Shown here: one piece after another, positions 27,301 to 38,434 of the stretch
Numbering within the stretch: position 1 is the first letter of the stretch
How the letters are laid out: each line of letters starts with the position of its first letter
Origin: Pollutimonas nitritireducens
GTDB lineage: Bacteria; Pseudomonadota; Gammaproteobacteria; Burkholderiales; Burkholderiaceae_B
Assembly (NCBI RefSeq): GCF_002849615.1
Contig: NZ_PDNV01000001.1
Coordinates: forward strand, 62,001 to 126,000
Direction: 5' to 3'
Length of the DNA stretch: 64,000 nucleotides
The notes under the pieces: generated by a model
Database searches by the model: none
The model's input: the letters and a program-made list of their open reading frames with translations, nothing else
Told to the model about the DNA's origin: nothing
Position numbers and translations under genes: made by a program

Positions 27301-29177
27301 AGGGCGACACGCTGGCTTCCTTCCTGGGTTCGGACCGCATCGAGGCCGACGTGCCGCTGCTTGCCGGCGACTCCTTGCGTTCGCGCATCAAACAGGTGGC
27401 ATCGGGCCGTTTCGGCGTCTCGGCCGAATACCTCTCAAGCGCCGACCAGATCCAGATAAAGATGGCACAGGGCGCCAAGCCTGGCGAAGGCGGCCAGCTG
27501 CCAGGTCATAAGGTCACCGAATACATTGCCAAGCTGCGGTATTCCGTGCCTGGCGTGGGCTTGATTTCGCCCCCGCCCCACCACGACATTTATTCCATCG
27601 AAGACCTGGCGCAACTTATTCATGACCTGAAAAATGTGAATCCCAGGGCATCGATTTCCGTGAAGCTGGTGTCGGAAGTGGGCGTGGGCACGGTGGCCAC
27701 GGGCGTGGCCAAAGCCAAGGCCGATCACGTGGTGATTGCCGGCCACGATGGCGGCACAGGCGCTTCGCCCGTCTCGTCCATCAAGCATGCCGGAACCCCC
27801 TGGGAACTGGGGCTGGCTGAGACACAGCAGACGCTGATTTTGAACAACCTGCGCAATCGGATTCGCGTGCAGGCCGACGGACAGATGAAGACCGGCCGCG
27901 ATGTGGCCATTGGCGCCTTGCTGGGCGCCGATGAATTCGGCTTTGCCACCGCGCCACTGGTGGTGGAAGGCTGCATCATGATGCGCAAATGCCACCTGAA
28001 TACCTGCCCGGTGGGCGTTGCCACCCAGGACCCCATACTGCGCAAGAAGTTCCAGGGCAAGCCGGAGCATGTGGTCAACTTCTTCTTCTTTGTCGCCGAA
28101 GAAGTACGTGAAATCATGGCGCAGCTAGGCATACGCCGCTTCGACGAAATGGTAGGCCGGGTCGATTTGCTTGATACCCGTCCCGGCATCGATCACTGGA
28201 AGGCGAAAGGACTGGACTTCAGCCGCGTGTTCCATGCGGTTCCCACCACGACCGCGCTGTATCAGACCAGCGAACAGGACCATGCGTTGGACCATGCCCT
28301 GGACCATCAGCTGATCGAACGCAGCAAGGCGGCCATCGAGCGCGGCGAAAAAGTTTCTTTCATCACACCCGTGCGCAATCGCAACCGCACCATCGGCGCC
28401 ATGCTGTCCGGGGTCGTCGCTTCGCGCTACGGCCATGAAGGCCTGCCCGACGACACCATACATATCCAGTGCAATGGGTCTGCCGGACAAAGCTTTGGCG
28501 CCTTCCTGGCCCACGGCATCACCCTGGACCTGGTGGGCGAAGCCAACGACTACGTGGGCAAGGGCTTGTCGGGCGGACGCATCATCGTGCGCTCGCCCAA
28601 CGACTTCCGCGGCTTCGGGCCGGACCATATCATTGCGGGCAACACTGTCCTGTACGGGGCCCTGGCCGGCGAAGCCTACTTCAACGGCGTGGCCGGCGAA
28701 CGCTTCGCCGTGCGCAATTCCGGCGCCGCCACGGTCGTGGAAGGCACCGGCGACCATGGTTGTGAATACATGACAGGCGGCACGGTCGTGGTGTTGGGTG
28801 AAACCGGTCGCAACTTCGCGGCGGGCATGTCCGGCGGCGTGGCCTATGTCTGGGATCCGGACAACAGTTTCCGCCATCGCTGCAACCTGAGCATGGTTGA
28901 GCTCGAGCGCCTGACGTCGCATGCCGAGCAGAGCAAGCTGGGCCAGCTGGAAACCTGGCACAGTGCTGTGCGTGGCGGCGAGCGTGAGACCGACGAGACC
29001 ATTCTGCGTCAATTGATCGAGAACCACTACCGCCATACCGGCAGCTTCCGCTCGCGTGACGTGCTGGGCGACTGGGATCGCGCCCGCCAGTCATTCGTCA
29101 AAGTCATGCCCATCGAATACCGTCGCGCCCTGGGCGAGCTTTGGCGCGCGGTCAATCTACAACAAATTGCTGCCTGA
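24381..29177 (+). CDS. gltB: Glutamate synthase (NADPH) large subunit
   Basis: Large subunit of GOGAT, 1598 residues, making two glutamates from glutamine and 2-oxoglutarate. The class II amidotransferase domain starts at the catalytic cysteine, residue 60 (HDACGVGF). The 59 residues before it form a Pro/Ala/Thr-rich propeptide that must be removed, longer than the roughly 36-42 residues of well-studied homologues. The FMN domain includes [13 protein letters not shown] and [10 protein letters not shown]. The 3Fe-4S cysteines are in [15 protein letters not shown], and a GXGXG domain ends the protein. gltD follows 9 bases later. Confidence 0.96.
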   Translation: MSKISSATPTSAGTSDVSAANPRPGRKPAVIPATPAPLKVSGLAPTAQGLYSPANEHDACGVGFVAHIKGKKSHSIIQQGLKILENLDHRGAVGADELMGDGAGILIQIPDALYREEMAAQGVELPPPDEYGVAMVFLPKEMASRLACAQELERAVRDEGQVVLGWRDVPVDRDMPMSPTVRSCEPVIRQLFIGRGNDIMVPDALERKLYVIRKTASHAIQHMRLAHGQEYFVPSISVRTVVYKGLLLANQVGSYYRDLADTRAVSALAMVHQRFSTNTFPAWPLAHPYRMIAHNGEINTVKGNFNWLRAREGVMQSAVLGDDLPKLYPIVYEGQSDTATFDNCLELLVMSGYSLAHAMMMMIPEAWEQHTGMDENRRAFYEYHAAMMEPWDGPAAVAFTDGRQIGATLDRNGLRPARYLITDDDMVIMASEAGTLPIPEHRIIKKWRLQPGKMFLIDLQQGRIIDDSEIKSQLANTRPYRQWIERLRLKLESLPAQSADATTSPKVASLLDRQQAFGWTQEDYKFILQPMALTGEEAMGSMGNDTPLAVLSDRAKPFYNYFRQLFAQVTNPPIDPIREQLVMSLVSFIGPKPNLLDINNVNPPLRLEVTQPVLDSAAMAQIRNIEKITSNKFRSVELDITYPTEWGPDGIEACIASLCSNAADAVLSGYNILLISDRNIDSERVAIPALLATSAIHLHLIRAGLRTKTGLVVETGSAREVHHFALLGGYGAEAIHPYLALESLAAMDHPEVATKNYIKAIGKGLNKVMSKMGISTYMSYTGAQIFEAVGLNSSLIGKYFTGTPSTIQGIGIFEVAEEALRVHRAAFSADPVLSNALDAGGEYAWRVRGEEHMWSPDSIAKLQHAARANNYSTYKEYAQLINNQSRRHMTLRGLFEFKVDPARAIPLSEVEPAKEIVKRFATGAMSLGSISTEAHTVLAVAMNRIGGKSNTGEGGEDELRYRAEMRAGKSTVKKGDTLASFLGSDRIEADVPLLAGDSLRSRIKQVASGRFGVSAEYLSSADQIQIKMAQGAKPGEGGQLPGHKVTEYIAKLRYSVPGVGLISPPPHHDIYSIEDLAQLIHDLKNVNPRASISVKLVSEVGVGTVATGVAKAKADHVVIAGHDGGTGASPVSSIKHAGTPWELGLAETQQTLILNNLRNRIRVQADGQMKTGRDVAIGALLGADEFGFATAPLVVEGCIMMRKCHLNTCPVGVATQDPILRKKFQGKPEHVVNFFFFVAEEVREIMAQLGIRRFDEMVGRVDLLDTRPGIDHWKAKGLDFSRVFHAVPTTTALYQTSEQDHALDHALDHQLIERSKAAIERGEKVSFITPVRNRNRTIGAMLSGVVASRYGHEGLPDDTIHIQCNGSAGQSFGAFLAHGITLDLVGEANDYVGKGLSGGRIIVRSPNDFRGFGPDHIIAGNTVLYGALAGEAYFNGVAGERFAVRNSGAATVVEGTGDHGCEYMTGGTVVVLGETGRNFAAGMSGGVAYVWDPDNSFRHRCNLSMVELERLTSHAEQSKLGQLETWHSAVRGGERETDETILRQLIENHYRHTGSFRSRDVLGDWDRARQSFVKVMPIEYRRALGELWRAVNLQQIAA

Positions 29178-29186
29178 GGAAAAGAC

Positions 29187-30650
<1,464 letters not shown>

Positions 30651-30694
30651 CTATTATTCTCCTGCACCACGGGCGTGTCCGGCGAGAGGATACA

Positions 30695-31552
30695 ATGCAA
30701 GGCTATTCGCCAGGCTCCGACTCTATGAATCCACCACTCTCCGCCGACCCGATCGTCAAGTTTTCCAATGTCGCACTAGGCTACGGCGACTTCACGGTGC
30801 TGCAAGGCATCGACATCGAAGTCCGCAAGGGTCAGGTCGTGGCCATGATGGGTGGATCGGGTTCCGGGAAGACTACGTTGCTGCGCGCCGCCACGGGCCA
30901 AATCACAGCCAAGGAAGGCACGATCACGGTGTTTGGCAAGGATATCGCCCAGGAGCGCGACGAAAGCCTGCGAGCACTTCGCCAGCGCATGGGCGTGCTG
31001 TTCCAGCAGGGTGCCCTGTTCACCGACCTGAACGTCTTCGAAAACGTGGCGTTTCCCTTGCGCGAACATACCCAGATTTCCGAAAGCCAGATCACCGATT
31101 GCGTGCTCGATAAGCTCGATGCGGTCGGCCTGCGCACGGCGGCTCACCTGCGCATTTCAGAAATCTCAGGTGGCATGGCGCGCCGGGTCGCCCTGGCCAG
31201 AGCGATTGTCCTGGAACCGGAACTGATCCTGTACGACGAGCCGTTTGCCGGCCTGGACCCCATATCACTGGGCGTCACGGCGCAACTGATACGCGGAATG
31301 ACCGACAGGCTGAACTGTGCTTCCATTCTCATTACCCACGACGTCGCTGAATCTTTCCTGATCGCGGATCACGTCTATATGGTCGGTCAAGGCAAGCTTA
31401 TTGCCGGCGGAACGCCCGAAGAGCTCTCCGCGTCGCAAGACCCTTTCGTGCGCCAGTTCTTGAAGGGCGAGCCCGACGGGCCGATTGCTTTCCACTACCC
31501 CGCTACACCGGCCTTTACCAAATGGCTGGATCAACATACAGGCCGCTCATGA
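30695..31552 (+). CDS. mlaF: Phospholipid-transport ABC ATPase MlaF
   Basis: ATPase of the Mla system, which moves phospholipids between the outer and inner membranes to keep outer-leaflet asymmetry. It has 285 residues, with Walker A GGSGSGKTT near residue 54, signature ISGGMARR and Walker B LILYDEPFAGLDP. The start at 30695 has GAGAGGA upstream; the ATG at 30725 would also be possible and removes ten non-conserved residues. The mlaE start overlaps the stop as ATGA. The gene opens an mlaF-E-D-A-C run. Confidence 0.93.
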   Translation: MQGYSPGSDSMNPPLSADPIVKFSNVALGYGDFTVLQGIDIEVRKGQVVAMMGGSGSGKTTLLRAATGQITAKEGTITVFGKDIAQERDESLRALRQRMGVLFQQGALFTDLNVFENVAFPLREHTQISESQITDCVLDKLDAVGLRTAAHLRISEISGGMARRVALARAIVLEPELILYDEPFAGLDPISLGVTAQLIRGMTDRLNCASILITHDVAESFLIADHVYMVGQGKLIAGGTPEELSASQDPFVRQFLKGEPDGPIAFHYPATPAFTKWLDQHTGRS

Positions 31553-32337
31553 CCAGTCCTGTTCAATCGATCACCCGCCTGGGAACAAAGGTACGCCAAA
31601 GCATCAATGGGCTGGGCGCCTTCATGCGCCTGGCCGGCGCCATTCTGGCGCGCAGTGGCAGCGCATTGAAACGCCCGGGCCTGGTTTCCCAGCAAATACA
31701 CTTCATTGGCAACTATTCCCTACTTATTATTGCGGTATCGGGACTTTTCGTGGGCTTTGTACTGGGCCTGCAAGGGTATTACACACTCACCCGCTACGGC
31801 TCTGAAGAGGCATTGGGCTTGCTGGTGGCGCTGTCGCTGACCCGGGAACTGGGTCCTGTCGTCACCGCTCTGCTCTTTGCGGGGCGGGCAGGCACGTCGC
31901 TGACCGCCGAAATCGGCCTGATGAAAGCCGGCGAACAGCTGGCAGCCATGGAAGTGATGGCCGTCGACCCCATACGACGCGTGCTGGTTCCCCGCTTCTG
32001 GGGTGGCGTTGTCGCCATGCCCATTCTGGCGGCCGTTTTTTCCATGGTCGGCATTTTGGGCGGATGGATCGTGGGCGTCGTGCTCATCGGCATTGATCCA
32101 GGCGTTTTCTGGTCGCAAATGCAAGGCGGGGTCGATGTCTTCAAGGATGTGCTCAACGGCGTCGTCAAAAGTGTGGTGTTCGGCATAGCCGTCACACTCA
32201 TTGCCCTGCACGCCGGCTGGACGGCCAAGGCCACGCCAGAGGGCGTGTCCCGCGCGACCACGCGCACCGTGGTCGCCGGCTCCCTGGTGGTGTTGGGACT
32301 CGACTTTGTACTTACCGCGCTGATGTTCAGCAATTAA
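31549..32337 (+). CDS. mlaE: Phospholipid-transport permease MlaE
   Basis: Inner-membrane permease, 262 residues, of the MlaE/YrbE family. Typical features are the SLTRELGPVVTALLFAGRAG stretch and GLMKAGEQLAAMEVMAVDP, followed by several hydrophobic spans. The ATG at 31549 overlaps the mlaF stop; longer readings lie inside mlaF. It is followed 19 bases later by mlaD. Confidence 0.94.
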   Translation: MTSPVQSITRLGTKVRQSINGLGAFMRLAGAILARSGSALKRPGLVSQQIHFIGNYSLLIIAVSGLFVGFVLGLQGYYTLTRYGSEEALGLLVALSLTRELGPVVTALLFAGRAGTSLTAEIGLMKAGEQLAAMEVMAVDPIRRVLVPRFWGGVVAMPILAAVFSMVGILGGWIVGVVLIGIDPGVFWSQMQGGVDVFKDVLNGVVKSVVFGIAVTLIALHAGWTAKATPEGVSRATTRTVVAGSLVVLGLDFVLTALMFSN

Positions 32338-32356
32338 CGATATAGACGGATCAATC

Positions 32357-32932
32357 ATGACGCGTGAAAAAACCGACTTCTGGGTAGGCCTGTTCGTACT
32401 TCTGGGCGGCATCGCCCTGGTATTCCTGGCCTTGCAGGCAGGCAATATGAATTCCTTTTCGCTGGCTTCGACTTATACGGTGCAAGCCCATTTCGATAAT
32501 CTCGGCGGGCTGAAGGTACGTGCGCCCGTGAAAAGCAGCGGGGTGGTGGTCGGTCGGGTCGCCAGCATAGGATTCGACAACGAACGCTACCAGGCAGTGG
32601 CCACACTGGCACTGGAAGAGAAATACGCATTCCCCAGCGACTCCTCCGCTTCCATTCTTACTTCCGGCTTGCTGGGAGAACAGTACATTGGCCTGACGCC
32701 TGGCGGCGAGGATAAAATGCTGGAAGACAGCAGCGAGATCCAGTACACGCAAAGCGCGGTTGTCCTCGAAGAACTGATCAGCAAATTCCTGTATAGCTCG
32801 GCCGACAAGCAAGGAACGTCGACGGCGCCGGAAGCACCCATTTCGCCGCCGGTGTCGGGCCAGCACAACAATGGCGCAGCAGATGCCGCCCAGCCTGGGG
32901 AATCCAGTAATGAAACGCCAACAAAACCCTAA
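32357..32932 (+). CDS. mlaD: Phospholipid-binding MCE-domain protein MlaD
   Basis: Protein of 191 residues anchored by one N-terminal transmembrane helix (WVGLFVLLGGIALVFLALQA) with a single MCE domain in the periplasm (residues about 40-120). It forms the hexameric lipid channel on the MlaFE complex. The last 35 residues are a low-complexity Pro/Ser/Ala tail. It lies within the mla operon. Confidence 0.93.
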   Translation: MTREKTDFWVGLFVLLGGIALVFLALQAGNMNSFSLASTYTVQAHFDNLGGLKVRAPVKSSGVVVGRVASIGFDNERYQAVATLALEEKYAFPSDSSASILTSGLLGEQYIGLTPGGEDKMLEDSSEIQYTQSAVVLEELISKFLYSSADKQGTSTAPEAPISPPVSGQHNNGAADAAQPGESSNETPTKP

Positions 32933-32984
32933 ACCCGGACACGGCCGATTACAATCACGGGTGCTTAAAACAACCGCGAATAAC

Positions 32985-33824
32985 ATGACTCCCTTTATCC
33001 CCCCGGCCACAAGCCAAGGCCGCCGCCTGATCCAGATGACTGCCTTGCTGGGCGCCACGGCGCTTGCGGCGGGCTGTGCCACGGTCAACGACCCCACTCC
33101 CGATGACCCATGGGAAAGCTATAACCGCAGTATGTACACATTCAACGATACCGTTGATCGTGCCCTGCTCAAGCCCATCGCCGTCGGCTACGACACCATT
33201 ACGCCGCAGCCCGTGCAAACGTGCATCCACAATATATTCAACAATGTGGCTGATGTCTGGTCTGCCGCGAACAGCTTCCTGCAAGCCCGCGGCCACGACT
33301 TCATCAATACGCTGGGGCGCGTGCTGTTCAATACCACCATGGGGCTGGGCGGCTGTATCGACGTCGCGTCCATGAACGGCTCCAAGCGCATCCAGAACGA
33401 CTTCGGTGTCACGCTGGGCGTATGGGGCCTGGGATCGGGTCCCTATGTCGTATTGCCTTTCCTCGGATCCAGTTCGCTACGCGATGGCGCCGGTACCGTG
33501 GGCACCATGGCCGCAGGCGTTTCGCCCATTACACCCGTGTTCGAAATCGACAATATCCCGCTGCGCAATTCCATTATTGCGTTGTACGCCGTCGACACGC
33601 GTGCCAGTCTGCTGGATGCCGACCGCCTGGTCAATGACGTTGCGCTGGACCGCTACAGCTTCATCCGCGACGCATACATCCAGCGCCGCAAGGCGCAGGT
33701 GGACAGCCGCCGTGCCGGCAGCAGCCTGCCCGACTATAGCGAAAACGGCCTGCCTGACTACAACGACACCGACCTGCCCGATTACTCGGACGACGAAGCC
33801 CCCGCCAAAAAGGCGGCACAGTAA
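32985..33824 (+). CDS. mlaA: Outer-membrane lipoprotein MlaA (VacJ)
   Basis: Lipoprotein of 279 residues that extracts mislocalised phospholipids from the outer leaflet of the outer membrane. The lipobox is LAAGC with the lipidated cysteine near residue 31. The MlaA body has DPWESYNRSMYTFNDTVDRA and a GLGSGPYVVLPFLG stretch. The ATG at 32985 gives a normal signal peptide; an upstream ATG at 32910 lies inside mlaD. The C-terminus holds three tandem 8-residue repeats beginning LPDY and an acidic, lysine-ended tail, which is not part of the family core. Confidence 0.92.
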   Translation: MTPFIPPATSQGRRLIQMTALLGATALAAGCATVNDPTPDDPWESYNRSMYTFNDTVDRALLKPIAVGYDTITPQPVQTCIHNIFNNVADVWSAANSFLQARGHDFINTLGRVLFNTTMGLGGCIDVASMNGSKRIQNDFGVTLGVWGLGSGPYVVLPFLGSSSLRDGAGTVGTMAAGVSPITPVFEIDNIPLRNSIIALYAVDTRASLLDADRLVNDVALDRYSFIRDAYIQRRKAQVDSRRAGSSLPDYSENGLPDYNDTDLPDYSDDEAPAKKAAQ

Positions 33825-33829
33825 CCAGG

Positions 33830-34492
33830 ATGCATATGTTCACATTCTTTACCTCGGTTTTCTCACTGGCCAACGCCCGTAACCTACTCGGTGCCGGCTT
33901 GCTGGGCCTGGTCTTTGCAGGCTGGGGCGCGGCCCACGCCCAAGGCACCGTCGACGCCACCAAGTCTCCCAGCGACTTCGTGCAAACTGTTGCCAACAAT
34001 GCTCTGAACGCGGTCAAGAAAGACCATGCCGTCAAAGCCGGCGACCTGGCGCGTATCAACAAGGTCATCAACGATCACGTACTGCCTTACGTCAACCTCG
34101 AAAAAACCACGCGACTCGCCGCAGGCCGCCATTGGCGCGCAGCCACACCGCAACAGCAGCGCGAGCTTGTCGAGGCCTTCAAGGGAACGCTCATCCGCAC
34201 ATACAGCGGCGCCTTCACCAAGGTTGACCAGAAGTCATCTTTTTCGATGTTGCCGTTCCGCGGCGATGCCAATGCCGATGACCTCGTGGTGCGTTCCACC
34301 TTGTCGCAAGGCAATGGCCCATCGGTAGGCATCGACTATCGTCTGGAAAGAACGCCCCAGGGCTGGAAAATCTACGACCTGAATGTCGAAGGCATCTGGC
34401 TCATCCAAAACTACCGCAATCAGTTCTCCCAGCAGATTTCGCAAAATGGCGTGGATAGCCTGATTACGGCGCTGAACGAGCGCAACCAGTAA
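33830..34492 (+). CDS. mlaC: Periplasmic phospholipid shuttle MlaC
   Basis: Soluble carrier of 220 residues that passes phospholipid between MlaA and MlaD. A signal peptide ends near AAHA-QG. The body contains HVLPYVNLEKTTRLAAGRHW and ends in GWKIYDLNVEGIWLIQNYRN, typical of the Ttg2D/MlaC family. The start may be the ATG at 33830 or at 33836. It closes the mla operon here; no STAS-domain mlaB follows. Confidence 0.93.
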   Translation: MHMFTFFTSVFSLANARNLLGAGLLGLVFAGWGAAHAQGTVDATKSPSDFVQTVANNALNAVKKDHAVKAGDLARINKVINDHVLPYVNLEKTTRLAAGRHWRAATPQQQRELVEAFKGTLIRTYSGAFTKVDQKSSFSMLPFRGDANADDLVVRSTLSQGNGPSVGIDYRLERTPQGWKIYDLNVEGIWLIQNYRNQFSQQISQNGVDSLITALNERNQ

Positions 34493-34540
34493 AGGCTGAC
34501 CTGAGGTCCGGCCTGTCGGCCAGACCTACTATAATGCACA

Positions 34541-34571
34541 GCTTGGCTTAATAACGAGCCGAGCTTTTTTT
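34541..34571 (+). terminator. Intrinsic terminator after the mla operon
   Basis: The stem GCTTGGCT/AGCCGAGC (8 bp, one G-T pair) has an 8-base loop and is followed by seven T residues. The T-tract ends only 6 bases before the ATG of the next gene, which leaves no room for a ribosome site on any transcript starting downstream. Confidence 0.7.
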
Positions 34572-34577
34572 ATTGCC

Positions 34578-35369
34578 ATGCCTGCCCTCACTTTAGAAAA
34601 TATTTCGAAGATTTATCCTGCCCGCCCGCGCAGCATGATGCAGTGGCTATCGTCGAGCCCCCAGGCCAGTGGCCTCCGGGCTCTGGACAATGTCAGCCTC
34701 ACAGTGGAACACGGTGAATTCTTTGGACTGTTGGGTCCCAATGGGGCCGGCAAGACCACGCTCATTTCCATCCTCGCCGGCCTGGCCAGGGCCAGCTCCG
34801 GCACAGCCAAAGTCTGTGGTCACGATGTCGTCACAGATTTCAAGCAATCACGCCGTTCGCTGGGCGTGGTGCCGCAGGAAATCGTCTATGACCCTTTTTT
34901 TACCGTACGCGAATCGCTGCGGCTGCAATCAGGCTACTTCGGCCTGCGCCACAACGACGACTGGATCGACGAAGTGCTGGGCAACCTGGGCCTGTCCGAC
35001 AAGGCCGACGTCAATATGCGGGCGCTTTCGGGTGGTATGAAGCGTCGTGTGCTGGTGGCTCAGGCGCTGGTGCACCGGCCGCCGGTCATCATTCTTGACG
35101 AGCCCACCGCCGGGGTCGACGTCGACCTGCGCCGCACGCTTTGGGAGTTCATTGCCCGCCTTAACAAGGAAGGCCATACCATCTTGCTGACCACCCATTA
35201 CCTCGAAGAGGCCGAGGCCCTGTGCGGTCGCATTGCCATGCTCAAGGGCGGGCGGGTGGTGGCCCTGGACACTACGGCCGCGCTCCTGGCGCGCGTGGGC
35301 GGAACCGATCTGGAAGATGCCTTTGTGCGCATCATGAATGATGACGAATTTCTTGGAGTGACGGCATGA
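34578..35369 (+). CDS. ABC-2-type exporter ATP-binding protein (YadG-like)
   Basis: ATPase of 263 residues with Walker A GPNGAGKTT near residue 54, signature LSGGMKRR, Walker B VIILDEPTAGVD and H-loop LTTHY. It has the short C-terminal region of exporter ATPases and pairs with the permease gene that overlaps its stop by 4 bases. No Shine-Dalgarno-like sequence precedes the ATG because a terminator hairpin and T-tract are directly upstream. The substrate is unknown. Confidence 0.9.
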   Translation: MPALTLENISKIYPARPRSMMQWLSSSPQASGLRALDNVSLTVEHGEFFGLLGPNGAGKTTLISILAGLARASSGTAKVCGHDVVTDFKQSRRSLGVVPQEIVYDPFFTVRESLRLQSGYFGLRHNDDWIDEVLGNLGLSDKADVNMRALSGGMKRRVLVAQALVHRPPVIILDEPTAGVDVDLRRTLWEFIARLNKEGHTILLTTHYLEEAEALCGRIAMLKGGRVVALDTTAALLARVGGTDLEDAFVRIMNDDEFLGVTA

Positions 35370-36160
35370 GCTCATCTCCGCTGATTCAACCGCGCACCGA
35401 CATGGGTTCGGGTTTCCCCACCTTGCTGCGCAAGGAACTGACCCGCTTCTGGAAAGTGGGATTCCAAACCATCGCAGCACCGGTCATCACCGCCTTGCTG
35501 TACTTGCTGATTTTCGCGCACGTGCTCGAAGGTCGGGTGCAGGTGTTCGGCACGGTGCCTTACACATCCTTCCTCATTCCGGGTCTGATGATGATGAGCA
35601 TGCTGCAGAATGCGTTTGCCAACCCGTCGTCGTCACTCATACAAAGCCGTATTACCGGCAACCTGGTGTTCATCCTGTTGCCGCCGCTGTCGCACCGCGA
35701 GATCTTCGCCGCGTATATTCTTGCGGCCACCGTGCGCGGCCTGTGCGTGGGTGCCTGTGTCTGGCTGGTGGCACTGTTCTTCATACCTTTGCCGGTCTCA
35801 AACGTTCTTTGGGTGCTGGTCTTTGCCGTGCTCTCCTGCGGCATCATGGGTACACTGGGCGTAATCGCCGGACTGTGGTCGGAGAAGTTCGACCAGTTGG
35901 CGGCCTTCCAGAACTTCCTGATCATGCCGGCCACCTTTCTGTCGGGGGTGTTCTATTCCATACATAGCCTGCCCCCTTTCTGGCTTGCCGTCTCGCGTTG
36001 GAACCCTATTTTCTATACGATAGACGGATTTCGCTACGGTTTTTTCGCGGTATCGGACGTATCGCCCTGGCATAGCCTGGCGGTTGTCGCCGCGGTATTT
36101 TTCGTGCTCTGCTTTTTTGCCCTGCGCCTGCTGGCCAGCGGCTATAAACTTCGGACTTAA
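35366..36160 (+). CDS. ABC-2-type transporter permease (YadH-like)
   Basis: Membrane protein of 264 residues with six predicted spans and the ABC-2 signature region around LAAFQNFLIMPATFLSGVFY followed by the LPPFWLAVSRWNP loop. It overlaps the ATPase gene by 4 bases and is followed 5 bases later by the BolA-family gene. It forms an exporter of unknown substrate. Confidence 0.9.
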   Translation: MSSSPLIQPRTDMGSGFPTLLRKELTRFWKVGFQTIAAPVITALLYLLIFAHVLEGRVQVFGTVPYTSFLIPGLMMMSMLQNAFANPSSSLIQSRITGNLVFILLPPLSHREIFAAYILAATVRGLCVGACVWLVALFFIPLPVSNVLWVLVFAVLSCGIMGTLGVIAGLWSEKFDQLAAFQNFLIMPATFLSGVFYSIHSLPPFWLAVSRWNPIFYTIDGFRYGFFAVSDVSPWHSLAVVAAVFFVLCFFALRLLASGYKLRT

Positions 36161-36165
36161 TCGCC

Positions 36166-36414
36166 ATGTTGCCTACTCCAGAACAAGTACGTCAGTACAT
36201 CGCCGACAACCTGCCCTGTGACCATCTGGAAGTCCAGGGCGACGGGTCGCATTTCGAAGCGCTCATCGTCAGCCCCTCGTTTGAAGGCAAACGCCTCATC
36301 GCACGCCATCAACTGGTGTATTCCGCGCTGGGCGAACGCATGAAAGCCGAGATCCACGCCCTGTCGATGCGCACGCTTACGCCTGCCGAATACCAGGCGA
36401 ACCCGAATGGATAA
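36166..36414 (+). CDS. BolA-family protein (IbaG/YrbA-like)
   Basis: Small class II KH-fold protein, 82 residues, containing [20 protein letters not shown] and the histidine in [17 protein letters not shown] that can take part in 2Fe-2S sharing with monothiol glutaredoxin. It overlaps murA by 8 bases, the same gene neighbourhood as yrbA-murA in Gammaproteobacteria. Confidence 0.92.
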   Translation: MLPTPEQVRQYIADNLPCDHLEVQGDGSHFEALIVSPSFEGKRLIARHQLVYSALGERMKAEIHALSMRTLTPAEYQANPNG

Positions 36415-37672
36415 GCTGCTGATCACCGGCGGCAATCGCCTGAATGGCGAAATTACCATTTCGGGAGCCAAGAATGCGGCGCTGCCTATTCTCTGCGCAA
36501 GTCTGCTCACCGCTGATCCGATTTACCTCGAAAACGTCCCCGGTCTGAAAGACATCGGCACCACCCTGCGTCTGCTCAGCCAGCTTGGCGTGCAGTCCGA
36601 ACGCAGCGGGCCGGGCCAATTGCAGCTCAGCGCCGCGCAGGTGACCAGCCTGGAAGCGCCCTATGAACTGGTCAAGACCATGCGGGCGTCCATCCTGGTG
36701 CTGGGTCCGCTGCTGGCGCGCTTTGGCGAGGCCCGTGTCAGCCTGCCTGGCGGCTGCGCCATCGGCCAGCGCCCGGTCGACCAGCACATCAAGGGTCTGG
36801 AAGCCATGGGCGCCGAGATCCGGATCGAACACGGTTTTGTCGTGGCCACGGCCAAGCGGCTCAAGGGCGCGTCCATACTCACCGACATGGTGACCGTGAC
36901 GGGCACCGAAAACCTGATGATGGCAGCCGCCCTTGCCGAGGGCCAGACCATACTGGAAAACGCGGCACGCGAACCCGAAATCGTCGACCTGGCCGAACTG
37001 CTCAACAAAATGGGCGCCCGCATCCAGGGGCACGGAACCGACCGCATTGTCATCGACGGCGTAGACAGCCTGCATGGCGCGTCTCATCGTGTCGTGGCCG
37101 ATCGCATCGAAGCCGGCACCTTCCTGTGCGCCGTCGGCGCGGCAGGCGGCGACATCGTGCTGCGGCAGGCCGCAGCGGCCACGATGGGTGCCATCCTCGA
37201 CAAGTTGCGCGAAGCCGGACTGGTCATCGAGTGCGGCGAAGACTGGATACGCGGCACCATGACACAGCGCCCACGGGCAACCGGTTTCCGTACGCGCGAA
37301 TACCCCGGTTTTCCCACCGACATGCAGGCCCAGCTCATGGCCTTGAATGCCATCGCCGACGGCACGGCGGTGATAGTGGAAAACATCTTCGAAAATCGCT
37401 ACATGCATGTCCAGGAACTGGGACGCATGGGCGCAAACATCGAAATCGACGGCCATACGGCGGTTGTGACGGGCGTGGCGCAACTGTCCGGCGCCACGGT
37501 CATGGCCACCGACCTGCGCGCGTCGGCCAGCCTGGTCATCGCCGGCCTGGCGGCCAGCGGCGACACTGTGGTCGAGCGCATCTATCATCTGGATCGCGGC
37601 TACGAACGCATGGAAGAAAAACTGCGTTCCGTGGGCGCCAATATCCAACGCCTGACCCAGGAAGCCGCATGA
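36407..37672 (+). CDS. murA: UDP-N-acetylglucosamine 1-carboxyvinyltransferase
   Basis: First committed enzyme of peptidoglycan synthesis, 421 residues, transferring enolpyruvate from PEP to UDP-GlcNAc. The catalytic, fosfomycin-reactive cysteine is residue 117 ([15 protein letters not shown]). The N-terminal [20 protein letters not shown] is typical. It overlaps the BolA-family gene upstream, and its TGA overlaps the hisG ATG, so hisG is translationally coupled to it. Confidence 0.96.
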   Translation: MDKLLITGGNRLNGEITISGAKNAALPILCASLLTADPIYLENVPGLKDIGTTLRLLSQLGVQSERSGPGQLQLSAAQVTSLEAPYELVKTMRASILVLGPLLARFGEARVSLPGGCAIGQRPVDQHIKGLEAMGAEIRIEHGFVVATAKRLKGASILTDMVTVTGTENLMMAAALAEGQTILENAAREPEIVDLAELLNKMGARIQGHGTDRIVIDGVDSLHGASHRVVADRIEAGTFLCAVGAAGGDIVLRQAAAATMGAILDKLREAGLVIECGEDWIRGTMTQRPRATGFRTREYPGFPTDMQAQLMALNAIADGTAVIVENIFENRYMHVQELGRMGANIEIDGHTAVVTGVAQLSGATVMATDLRASASLVIAGLAASGDTVVERIYHLDRGYERMEEKLRSVGANIQRLTQEAA

Positions 37673-38340
37673 GCCCCGCCAGCCTAGACCGACCCCTGAC
37701 GCTCGCCTTGTCCAAAGGACGAATTTTCGACGAAACCATGCCACTGCTGGAAGCGGCAGGCGTGCACGTTACAGAAAATCCCGAGACCTCGCGCAAGCTC
37801 ATACTGCCCACCAGCAGTCCCGACCTGCAGTTGATCATTGTGCGGGCCTCCGATGTGCCCACCTATGTCCAGTATGGCGCCGCCGATTTCGGCATCGCGG
37901 GCAAAGACGTGCTGTATGAACACGCCGCCGAACATCCCGGCGGCCTGTATCAGCCCATCGACCTGAATATCGCGCGCTGCCGCCTGTGCGTCGCGGTACG
38001 GCAGGGCTTCGACTACGAAGCCGCCGTGCGCCAGGGATCGCGCCTGCGGGTGGCCACCAAGTATGTGCAGGCTGCCCGCGAACACTTTGCGCGCAAGGGC
38101 GTGTACGTCGACCTGATCAAGCTGTATGGCTCCATGGAACTGGCGCCGCTGGTTGGCCTGGCCGACGCCATCGTCGATCTGGTCTCCACTGGCGGCACTC
38201 TCAAGGCCAATAACCTGGTCGCCGTGGAAAACGTTGCCGAGATATCATCGCGCCTGATCGTCAACCAGGCCGCGCTCAAGACGCGCTCGGCCAAGCTGCA
38301 ACCACTTATCGATTCGTTCAGGCGGGCCTCGGCAAACTGA
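37669..38340 (+). CDS. hisG: ATP phosphoribosyltransferase catalytic subunit, short form
   Basis: First enzyme of histidine synthesis, 223 residues, joining ATP and PRPP. It is the short HisG lacking the C-terminal regulatory domain, which works with HisZ; no hisZ is present in the window. Family blocks include [30 protein letters not shown] and the PRPP loop [15 protein letters not shown]. The ATG at 37669 overlaps the murA stop. Confidence 0.95.
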   Translation: MSPASLDRPLTLALSKGRIFDETMPLLEAAGVHVTENPETSRKLILPTSSPDLQLIIVRASDVPTYVQYGAADFGIAGKDVLYEHAAEHPGGLYQPIDLNIARCRLCVAVRQGFDYEAAVRQGSRLRVATKYVQAAREHFARKGVYVDLIKLYGSMELAPLVGLADAIVDLVSTGGTLKANNLVAVENVAEISSRLIVNQAALKTRSAKLQPLIDSFRRASAN

Positions 38341-38434
38341 ATCCGGAGAACCTGCGTGCCGGTCGCCGCTGCCACGTTACCTGCGCGTTACGGTATACAC
38401 TGATCATTACTATCCGTATTCCTCTGTGCCCACC

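Noticed and set aside
34530-34535. TATAAT as promoter for the ABC exporter pair
   Set aside because: There is no -35-like hexamer 15-19 bases upstream, and a terminator follows within 40 bases.
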